Positions 55,762-64,000 of a DNA stretch of 64,000 nucleotides are shown here, in pieces. The stretch's first letter is position 1; each line of letters starts with the position of its first letter. This DNA is from Apium graveolens (Eukaryota; Streptophyta; Magnoliopsida; Apiales; Apiaceae): positions 78,172,231-78,236,230 of the forward strand of contig NC_133647.1 of NCBI RefSeq assembly GCF_009905375.1, written 5' to 3'. A program made the position numbers and the translations under genes. The notes beneath the pieces are model-generated. The model did not search any database and was not told the origin of the DNA. It worked only from the letters and a program-made list of their open reading frames with translations.

Positions 55762-57659
55762 ATGGCGAGAACACGGAGAACAACTAGCGCTCTGGAGGAG
55801 GGAACACCATCAGGGACAACTCAGGTGATTTCGTCCACCGTGGAGATTCCTCCCCACTCGACTTATGCATCTACTCAAAGGGAAGCCCAGATAGGGGCAA
55901 CTCAACCTCAGCCACAAGGGACAACTCCCCCGACTATTCAAGGTACGAATTCTCAAGTTCAACAAGTACATATACCTGTGAATTCTCGACCCGTCAGGTA
56001 TGAATATTCAACTATTGTTACTACTAACCCCCCTTATGGGATGCCCCTTCACCCTGAGGTTGGAGGAAGTGGATATGCTGGGCGAAGCGAAGCACGAGGG
56101 TAGTCGCCCCCCTATATACGAGGTTTGGGTCCTATCCCTGAGGATCAGGAATTTTCTGGTCCTTACATTGAGAGAGACTCCGAATCTTTGGATGATGAAG
56201 TGGCCCCGAGAAGGAGGCGTCCTGGAAAAGAGCCAATGGCCGATGGAAGGCAACGCCCCCAAAGCACCCCAGGGGCGAATCCCCAATAAGTGCAGGAAAG
56301 GATCAGGGCTCATGAGGCTAAAATCCAAAGGCTGAGGCGTGATTTGGAGGCTCACCAGGCCACCAGACCCCAGATACCTCCTAGGGGGAGAAATCCTCCT
56401 CCTGTCATAGACCTGGATGGTCCGGTACAAAGAAGGGCTGATGTCCCAAGAACTGATCCAAGCAATCTCCTTCCCCTTTGAAATCCTGATGATCCAACTC
56501 CACCCTTCACAAAAGAGATAATGAATGCCCATATCTCAAGGAAATTCAAGATGCCCACTATCAAAGCCTATGATGGCACGGGAGACCCCTCTAATCATGT
56601 TAGGACATTCTCTAATGCACTGCTGCTGCAACCCGTGAATGATGCTATAAAGTGTCGGGCCTTCCCTCAAACCCTGTCGGGTATGGCTCAAAGATGGTAC
56701 AGTCGCCTGCCCCCAAATTCTATTGGATCGTTCAGAGAATTAAGTCTGGCTTTTATTAAGCAATTCATCAGTGGAAGAGTCCATGAGAAAAGTTCAGCAT
56801 CTCTTATGAGTCTTGTGCAGGGAGCTAAGGAATCCTTGAGAGATTACCTGAATCGTTTCACAAAGGAGGCTTTAAAAGTCCCGGACCTTGATGATAAGGT
56901 AGCCATAATAGCACTGCAACAAGGAACTAGGGACGAGTTTTTTAAGATGTCCTTGGCCAAACGTCCCCCTGAAAGCATGTTGCAGCTCCAAGAGAGGGCA
57001 GGGAAGTATATCAAGGTTGAAGAAAGTATGAGGAAGACCGTAGTAAGTAATGAGCCCACTGGAGGCAAGAAGCGGAAAACTGATTTAGAATATATTGCAA
57101 AAGACAAATATCCTAGAACCGAACAAAACCCTGATTCAACCCCCAAGAGGGGAGGACCTGGGCAAAAGTTCACTGAATACGCTAAGCTAAATGCTCCTAG
57201 AAGTCAGATTTTGATGGAGATTGAGAAAGACGGAGATATTCGCTGGCCTAAGCCCTTGAAGGCTGATCCCGCCAAGCTAGATAAGGGCAAGTATTGCAGG
57301 TTTTACAAAGATGTTGGCCATGACACCGATGAGTGTAGGCAATTGAAAGATGAAATTGAGTTTTTGATTCGAAAAGGAAGATTGAACAAGTATACTGGAG
57401 ATGGAGGGGACAGAAATAATAATGGAAGGAAGAACTTTGAAGATCGTAGGAGGGACCAAGACGATCAGGGGCGGAATCCCCAACCTAGAGGGCCGGTTAT
57501 AAATGCAATTTTTGGAGGACCGCGACGCCCTCGAGGGCCTGTGATAAACACGATCTTTGGAGGTCCAACTGCTGCTGGATTGTCCAAAAATTCCAGAAAG
57601 GCATATACTAGGGAGGTTATGCATATTGTTGGAGAAGCCCCGAAGAGGGCCAGGATGGG
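55762..57659 (+). pseudogene. gag: Element I: gag
   Basis: ATG at 55762 (MARTRRTTSALEEGTP), 33 bp after the primer site, gives the gag start that G has lost. Stops at about 56101 (CAG in G), 56287 and 56478 break the N-terminal part. The frame 56521-57660 is then open for 380 codons with YDGTGDPSNHVRTFSNALLL, CRAFPQTLSGMAQRWYSRLP and a zinc knuckle CRFYKDVGHDTDEC, in which Tyr replaces the first His-position residue of G. A coiled basic stretch precedes the core. The frame ends where a deletion removes the protease. Confidence 0.93.
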
Positions 57660-59430
57660 ATAATCAAATTGCCGACCACCATAGGTACGGAACCAAGGCA
57701 AGCAACGCAGATGCTGGATTTCGTGGTGGTAAAGGCTAATTCAACTTATAATGCTATCATGGGGAGAACAGGGATACATGCCTTCAAGGCAGTCCCCTCT
57801 TCCTACTATTCAGTCATGAAGTTTCCCACCCGAAACGGGATTGGAGAAGAGAGAGGAGATCAAAAAATGGCTAGAAGCTGTTATGTGGCCTCTTTGAGGG
57901 CAGATGGAGTCGGGGGGCAGGTTCTTCCTATTGAAGATATGGATGTTCGAGAAAATGATGAGAATAGAGGAAGGCCAGCAGAAGAATTGGTTTCAGTTCC
58001 TTTAGACCCCGAGAATCCTGAGAGGATGACTTTCATTGGAGCCATATTAGAGGAGCCCCTTAGAGGGAAGTTAGTGAAATTTTTGCAAGAAAATAGTGAT
58101 GTGTTTGCATGGTCAGCAGCTGATATGCCAGGCATAGACCCGGAGTTAATTACTCATAAGCTAAACGTGGATCCAAGCCGGAAGACAGTGAAACAAAAGA
58201 AAAGAAATTTTGCCCCGGAAAGACAAGAGGCTATAAAACAGGAAGTAGAAAAGCTCTTAGAAGCTGGATTCATTGAGGAGATTCAATTTCCGGAGTGGTT
58301 AGCAAACCCTGTAATGGTGAAGAAGGCTAATGGAAAGTGGAGGATGTGTATAGACTTCACTGATCTGAATGATGCATGCCCCAAAGACTGTTTTTTGCTG
58401 CCTAGAATTGATACTTTGATTGATGCCACTGCTGGACATGAGATGCTGAGTTTCATGGATGGATTTAGCGGATATAACCAGATCAAAATGCATAAGGATG
58501 ACATTCCAAAGGTATCATTTATCACTGACTTTGGTGTTTATTGTTATCTTGTTATGGCGTTTGGTCTCAAGAATGCAGGAGCCACCTATCAAAGGTTGGT
58601 GAATAGAATTTTTAAGGATCTTATTGGTAAGGCTATGGAAGTCTATGTTGATGACATGTTAGTCAAGAGTCTAGTAAAGACTGATCATATAGCCCATTTA
58701 AGGGAAGCTTTTGAGGTCCTGAGGTACCACAAGATGATGTGAATCCTACGAAGTGTGCTTTCGGAGTAGGATCTGGAAAATTCTTGGGATTGATGGTCTC
58801 AAAAAGAGGAATTGAGGCTAACCCCGATAAAATAAAGGCGATCCTGGACATGGAACCACCAAAAACTATCAAGGATGTTCAGAAGCTCACAGGAAGGGTT
58901 GCTGCGCTAGGACGATTCATCTCCAAGTCAGGAGACAAGTGCTTGTCATTTTTCAAGTCACTAAAGAACATTAAAGACTTTGTATGGAGTGAGGAAAATC
59001 AGAAGGCATTTGAAGAATTAAAGAAGTATATGGGCCAGGCCCCGTTGTTGGCCAAGCCAGTTCTGAGTGAAGTTTTATTCTTGTACTTGGCTGTTTCAGA
59101 GAGCGCCTTGAGCGCGGTGTTGGTTAAGGAGGAACTGAAAGTCCAGAAACCTGTATACTATGTCAGCAAAATTTTGCATGGTGCTGAGTTGAATTATTCA
59201 ACTATTGAGAAATTCGCTTTAGCCTTGGTAATGGCTTCAAGAAAACTGCGTCCTTACTTTCAGGCTCATCAGATTGAGGTGCTAACGAATCAGCCACTGA
59301 GAAATATCATTCACAGTCCCAAGGCAAGTGGGAGATTGATTAAGTGGGCAATAGAGTTGGGAGAGTTCGATCTCAAGTATAAGCTACGTACGGCCATAAA
59401 AGCCCAAGCACTAGCTGACTTCGTGGTGGA
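57660..59430 (+). pseudogene. pol: Element I: pol with deleted protease core, reverse transcriptase and first RNase H
   Basis: At 57659/57660 the sequence jumps from GAGGGCCAGGA to GGGATAATCAAATTGCC. It skips about 240 bp that in G encode the protease active site (DNGASVDIL). After this, ATQMLDFVVVKANSTYNAIM leads into an intact reverse transcriptase: KWRMCIDFTDLNDACPKDCF, MAFGLKNAGATYQRLVNRIF, YVDDMLVKS near 58640-58670. A one-base loss at 58741 shifts the frame. The first RNase H region is complete here (LYLAVSESALSAVLVKEELK), unlike in G. Without protease the polyprotein could not mature. Confidence 0.92.
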
Positions 59431-59526
59431 ATGTACCATACCCAACCAAGAAGTCGGGGGGCAGGAAGATACCATACCTCAAGACAAGGGAGTCGACAAT
59501 GGGGACAGAGAAAAGGATGATAAGGA

Positions 59527-59965
59527 GAAAGAATATTGGGTTCTCTATTTTGATGGAGCATCAAAAACAAATTCCAGTGGAGCAGGGTTAGTTTTGCAAA
59601 GCCCTGATGGATTCTTAATTGAGTATGCTATGAAGTAGACTTCCCAACCACAAACAATGAGGCAGAGTATGAAGCCCTGATTGCTGGCCTTGGTCTAGCT
59701 GGGACACTTAGAGTCAAAAACTTAAAGGTCCGGGGAGACTCGAAGCTGATCATATCCCAGGTAAAGGGAGAATTTGAGGCAAGGGATGATACGATGGCTA
59801 AGTATGTCCGCCTAGTAAGGGCTGTGATGACCCAATTTAATGAATGTCATGTTGAGCACATTCCAAGGGAAGAAAATGCTAAGGCAGATGCGTTATCAAA
59901 GTTTGCTTCATCCGAGATAGAAGAAAGTTCAGGAAGTGTGTACATCCGTGTTTTGAAGACATGAA
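59527..59965 (+). pseudogene. Element I: second RNase H (aRNH)
   Basis: All four acidic residues are present (FDGASKT, NNEAEYEAL, RGDSKLIIS, NAKADALSK). A one-base loss at about 59636 (AAGTAGAC where G has AAGCTAGAC) breaks the frame inside the domain, and a TGA lies near 59961. Its neighbours are the first RNase H and integrase, as in G. Confidence 0.9.
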
Positions 59966-59979
59966 GCATAGATGTTAAG

Positions 59980-61242
59980 CTAGTGGCACCCATAGGCTTG
60001 GGGACGTCATGGATTGATCCCATCAAGGCTCACATTCAGCCCGGTTGGTTGCCAAGCGATGCAACTGAAGCACGGAAGTTAACTATTCGAGCACTAAGGT
60101 ACTCTTTGATAGATGGGATTCTGTATAAAAGATCTTTCGTGATTCCTTACTTGAGGTGTCTCAGGCCCGATGAGGCACGCTTGGCTCTTGAGGAAGTACA
60201 TGAAGGTATTTGTGGGCAACACTTGGGGGGCACGGCCTTGGCTCATAAGATAACCCGTTTAGGCTTCTATTGGCCAGAAATGATGGCTGATGCCAAAGAA
60301 TATGTGAAGAAGTGTGATCGCTGTCAGAAGCATGCACCAGTTGTTAGACAAACCCCCGAGATGCTGACCTATATCAGCTCGCCTATTCCCTTTGCTATGT
60401 GGGGGATGGATATTCTAGGGCCTTTTCCTATGGCCACGGCACAAAGGAAGTTTCTGATTGTAGCCATTGATTATTTCACCAAGTGGATCGAAGCCAAACC
60501 CTTGGCCAAAATCACAACTAAGCAGGTTGCACAATTCTTGTGGGAAAACATTATGTGCCGATATGGAATTCCCCGTATCCTCGTCATTGACAATGGAACA
60601 CAATTCAACAATGAGGAATTTAAGAAGTATTGTGAAGAAAATGAAATTGAGTTATGATTCACCTCTGTGGCTCACCCGCAAGCCAATGGGCAAACAGAGG
60701 TAGTAAATCGGATAATCCTGGATGGACTAAAGAAGAGGATCGAGAAGTCAAGAAATAATTGGGTGGATGAAATACTTCCAATATTATGGGCCTACAGGAC
60801 TACCTGTAGAGTCACGACAGGAGCAACTCCCTTCATGTTGGCATATGGGGCAGAAGCAGTAGTTCCAGTAGAGATATCACATTCCTCTCCAAGGATTCAA
60901 GCTTTCAATGCAGAAGAAAATGAGGAAGGGAAGAGGTTAGCCCTGGATTTAATCGATGAAGTGTGAGATAAAGCACATGCAAAGATAGTAGAATATCAGA
61001 AAAAGGCTTCATTCTACTACAACCTAAGGGTTAAAGAGAGGTTTTTCAAACAAGGTGACCTAGTCTTGAGAAAAATAGAGGCTTCTGGTGTCGGACAGAA
61101 AGGAAAGCTTGCCCCAAATTGGGAAGGGCCGTATAGAGCCAAGAGCGTTCAGGGTAGAGGAACCTACAAGCTGGAGACTATGGATGGTTTTGAAGTCCCG
61201 AGAACCTGGCACACACAAAACCTGAAGGTTTACTACGTGTAA
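59980..61242 (+). pseudogene. Element I: integrase
   Basis: H-H-C-C zinc region (HEGICGQHLGGTALAHKITR, KKCDRCQKHAP), then core D-D-E in WGMDILGPFPMATAQRK, IDNGTQFNNE and TEVVNRIILDGLKKR (about 60400-60750). It ends NLKVYYV at TAA 61240-61242. Only two stops break it: TGA at 60655-60657 and TGA near 60964. Both are CGA in element G, so each is a single C-to-T change. It is the best integrase in the window. Confidence 0.94.
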
Positions 61243-61608
61243 GATGGTCGAAGTACGATTCTCACTTGTCATTATGACAAGTAGGTTTAAAAGCACCTTG
61301 AAGCTTTGTTTGCATAGGATTTTTATTTTTTAGCTATTATAGATCAGGGTCGAACCCATATTATGTAAGGTTTTGGAAAACCAGACTTGAAATTGAAGAG
61401 TTCGAAATTATTTCAACCTATGGATGTTTGAGTTGTGATAATACTTGTGTGGCCCATTAAGCCAAGTTTGAATATTAAAGTATCGAAAAAATAAAGGAGA
61501 GAATGCAAATAAGGAAAGTAGCATATAAAATAGCCCCGGAGGGTAATAAGTTTTAATACAAACAAAAGTCCAGACATAAGTTAAGGATAAAATTACAGAA
61601 TAGAAAAA
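61243..61608. other. Convergent 3' region between pol and the antisense gene of I
   Basis: Similarity to G continues to about 61430 and then fades, apart from the block at 61520-61560 (TAGCCCCGGAGGGTAATAAG). No gene is seen. Confidence 0.5.
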
Positions 61609-63461
61609 CTACTCCTCCATGCGGGAGCCTTCATTCTCTTGCTCCTTATCAGCGCCTTCAACATCCTTCGCAGGAGAAGCGGGAGGAGAAGCAGTGTTAG
61701 GATCCAAGATGCGATCATCTGGCTGAGGGGAGTTGAAGAGGGCGTCTATGCTGTCCTCCGACTCAGCCTGCTCGAGACTTATAAAGTCCTTAGGGTCGAC
61801 TAAGCCCAGGTGCTTCTCAGAAACCGCCTTTACGGCCGCATACCATCCCTGAGTAAACTGTAGGGAATAAAGACCCTCATCATGAATCTCCATGAGATTC
61901 TTAAACTTGTCAGAATCCATGTAGTCATCAATGAGCTTATCCTTATCGCTCCTAAGTTTCACGAGCTCGGAATGATCCTTAGCCAGCTCCTCTTTCTTCG
62001 TGTCCAGCTTCTTCTCCAGGACCTTGGCTCTCTCTTCCCATTTCTTCATCTCCTTCTCAAACCCATCTGAGTTACCCTTCCAGGACCTAGCCTGGTGGAG
62101 GGTCGCCTGGAAGTAGGTATTACTCTGCAAAGAAATATGTATGAGTTAGCACAAGTTCGTTGAAATACGAGAAAGTTAGGATTCAAAGAAAAAGAGAAAA
62201 AAGAAAGTTACCGCAGCTTGGGCTTGAGAACCCAAAAGCTCAATAGTCTCGATATCACTCCCCGTAACAATGTCAGTAAAGTTATGGGGAGTGATGGAAT
62301 GGTACGACCAATCCTTAGCATGTTTGGTGGATCCAACCACCGTATCGCTCCTCCTGAAGCCCCAGTTAGGCCTGAAGGAATGTGCCTTAAGTGGAGGATC
62401 CACATCGTCCCCCAACTCGACCACCGGGACGTGGGGCTTAAGAAAAGAAGGACCGTCAGGTTTGCTCCTGGGGTCCTTGTTTAGCTTGGCCCTCTTCTGG
62501 CGGCCTGACTCCCCTTCCTTGGGCCTGTTGACATTATTGATGGCCTCGCAAGCTGAAAAGGAAAGATAGAAAGAATATTAAATTGCAGGAGAGATAAAAC
62601 ATTACAATTAAAGGGAAGGAAAAATGGTTATCCAGTTATAAATTTACCCTTATCACTGGCCTGAGAGAGACCAACTTTCTTCAGAGAAAACTCCTCTAAG
62701 AGGGTCCAGATGTCTGTTTTCCCATCATCTGAAATTAAGGCTTGGTAGGCCATCTCCTCCTCATCAGATAATCTGATGCTACCTGGACTCCCATCTGACA
62801 CTTTGCAAAAGGGCCTACGAAAGAGTGTGGCCCAATCACCCCCAACCCAGGTCAGCCTCACAAACTCGTCCCTCCATTTGGGGTTATTCTCAACTATGGA
62901 ATTACTATCGAAGATATGAGGGATTTTGGGCCGTTGACGAATTAAAACCCAACCTGGTTGACTCATGGCGCTATTATAGAATTGGAAAACTTTCCTAAAG
63001 ACAGCTACGGAAAGAGGAAAATTATTTCTACGACAAAGGACCATAAAACAGATAATGTTCCTCCAAGCGTTAGGAGGGAGTTGACAAGGGTTAATTTGTA
63101 CATCTGCAAGTAAGCGAGGAATAAATTCATGGAATGGGAACCTGAGACCCGCGGTCAGGGCTCCCCGATAGATAAACAAAGTATCCCCCTCCCAATTACA
63201 AGTCCTATCCCCAGGGGCGGCTGGAGTAATCCTAAGGTGGGGTGGAAGTCTGTACAGGGTTTTCATAGACTCTATCCTACCATCTAACTCATGAAAGGTG
63301 TTACCATGATTATACGAATCTAACTCAGATAGAGAGGGATATTCATCACCCCTCGAGTTAATCATATCAAGTAGGGAAGTATATGGAGATTGAATTTGAA
63401 TGTTTGTACCTCTCTTAGAGACATTCATCTTCTAAAAACGAGCCAAGTCACGATCCGCCAT
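61609..63461 (-). CDS. Element I: spliced antisense gene, almost intact
   Basis: Exons on the minus strand: 63461-62648, 62552-62212 and 62124-61609. Introns 62647-62553 (GTAAATT...TTTTCAG, phase 1) and 62211-62125 (GTAACT...TTTGCAG, phase 0) keep a single frame of 557 codons including the stop. The sole defect is TAG at codon 10 (ARF-stop-KMNV); translation from MNVSKRG at 63428 would avoid it. The first exon has SPYTSLLDMINSRGDEYPS, LTAGLRFPFHEFIPRLLADV, PPNAWRNIICFMVLC and VAVFRKVFQF, the conserved core shared with G. The third exon encodes a coiled coil (KKWEERAKVLEKKLDTKKEE) and an acidic tail. The core resembles the 'putative gypsy type transposon' family. Its role in the element is unknown; gag-like, regulatory or silencing-related roles are guesses. 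Confidence 0.82.
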
Positions 63462-63630
63462 TGATATGCTTCGGTTGAAGGCTTGAAACCCAGAAAAACC
63501 AGAGAAAGGTGGAGCTGCGGTGGCTGAGGTCTTCGGAAATCGCCTTCTCAAAGGGAGAGAACTCTAGAGAGGTTTATGAGAGAAAATGAGAAATGTGAGG
63601 TGAAATGAAGATTCTCACTTCACACTACAC

Positions 63631-63637
63631 TTATATA
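63631..63637 (-). promoter_or_regulatory. TATA box of the I antisense gene
   Basis: GCCTATATAAGTG on the minus strand lies 170 bp before the ATG. A pyrimidine-rich leader (CACATTTCTCATTTTCTCTC) follows. No 5' UTR intron is visible, unlike in G. Confidence 0.6.
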
Positions 63638-63780
63638 GGCGAAAAGCTCGGGATACGAGGCGTTTCTAGGCCCATTTAGCCAGGCCCAACCTAAAAGCCC
63701 ATCAACCAGAAATATCAGGAATAATCTAGAAACTCCTATAGAATTTGAAAGGTCAAAAATCGACCAGAATTTTAAATTGG

Positions 63781-64000
63781 TTCGATCAGAGTCCTGATCG
63801 ACGCAGAAGAGAGTCCTGATTGATATCTCATTCGAACAGGAGGGAAGAAATCCCCTAAGTTCGATTAGAGTCCTGATCGACGCAAAAAAGGATCCTGATC
63901 GATATCTCATTCGAACAGGAGGGAAGAAATCCCCTAAGTTCGATCAGAGTCCTGATCGACGCAAAAAAGGATCCTGATCGATATCTCATTCGAACAGGAG
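63781..64000. repeat. 79 bp tandem array in element I, continuing past the window
   Basis: Units start at 63781, 63860 and 63939, exactly 79 bp apart. They read TTCGATCAGAGTCCTGATCG, then GATCCTGATCGATATCTCAT and TCGAACAGGAGGGAAGAAAT. The unit contains TCGA and GATC palindromes, like the array in element G, but cannot be aligned to it as a simple copy. At least 2.8 units are present. Confidence 0.93.

Larger units (their letters stand above)
55157..64000 (+). mobile_element. Element I: Tat-lineage Ty3/gypsy retrotransposon, 3' end outside window
   Basis: A second Tat element with the same plan as G: LTR, primer site, gag, pol with two RNase H domains, integrase, antisense gene and tandem array. 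Gag-pol is close to G (few percent differences), whereas the part after pol is very different. Its protease core is deleted. The 3' LTR and target duplication are beyond the window. Confidence 0.95.

Overview
The window is a stack of plant LTR retrotransposons. I see no host gene, rRNA or tRNA. Ty3/gypsy chromoviruses of the Tekay type, Ty3/gypsy Tat-lineage elements with a second RNase H, SIRE-type Ty1/copia elements with a gene after pol, and a small Helitron point to a flowering plant, most likely a eudicot. The genus cannot be read from this sequence. Nearly every coding region is broken, mostly by C-to-T or G-to-A stop codons, as expected for silenced, methylated DNA.

Layout. Element A (1-6103, +) is the 3' half of a Tekay element with a 3.4 kb LTR. 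Element D (-) is a SIRE copia element in pieces: a late gene (6104-6790), the end of pol (7641-8279), the start of gag (11240-11529), and an LTR split between 11581-12559 and 37529-37795. A truncated Tekay LTR, E (8280-10855, -), lies inside D. Element C (12560-37523, -, target duplication TCGAT) is a Tekay element inserted in D's LTR and carrying a 2.29 kb tandem duplication. Element B (20832-30843, -, target duplication TCGCA) is a complete Tekay element nested in C's reverse transcriptase. Beyond C and D's LTR lie a Tekay LTR piece, F (37796-38803), and a copia relic, H (38804-38991 plus 49774-52330). Element G, a complete Tat element (38992-49768, +, target duplication CAATC), is nested in H. 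A copia LTR J, a Helitron (53692-54111), a piece of a SIRE late gene (K) and a copia LTR end (L) follow. A second Tat element, I (55157 to the window end, +), closes the window.

How the genes work together. Gag and pol of each element would make particles, copy RNA into DNA (from a tRNA-iMet primer in B and C) and integrate the copy. The most unusual content is accessory genes. Both Tat elements carry, antisense to pol, a spliced gene with its own TATA box and coding introns at the same phases. Both Tekay elements B and C have a proline-rich reading frame between primer site and gag. The SIRE element D has a late gene behind an apparent internal promoter, preceded by the same short motif array as its LTR. 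Tandem arrays of 34 bp, TCGA-palindrome, about 21 bp and 79 bp types sit upstream of the Tat antisense promoters.

Coordinates of LTR ends, target duplications, primer sites and splice sites were read directly. Family names come from recognised motifs without database searches, and percent differences are by-eye counts.
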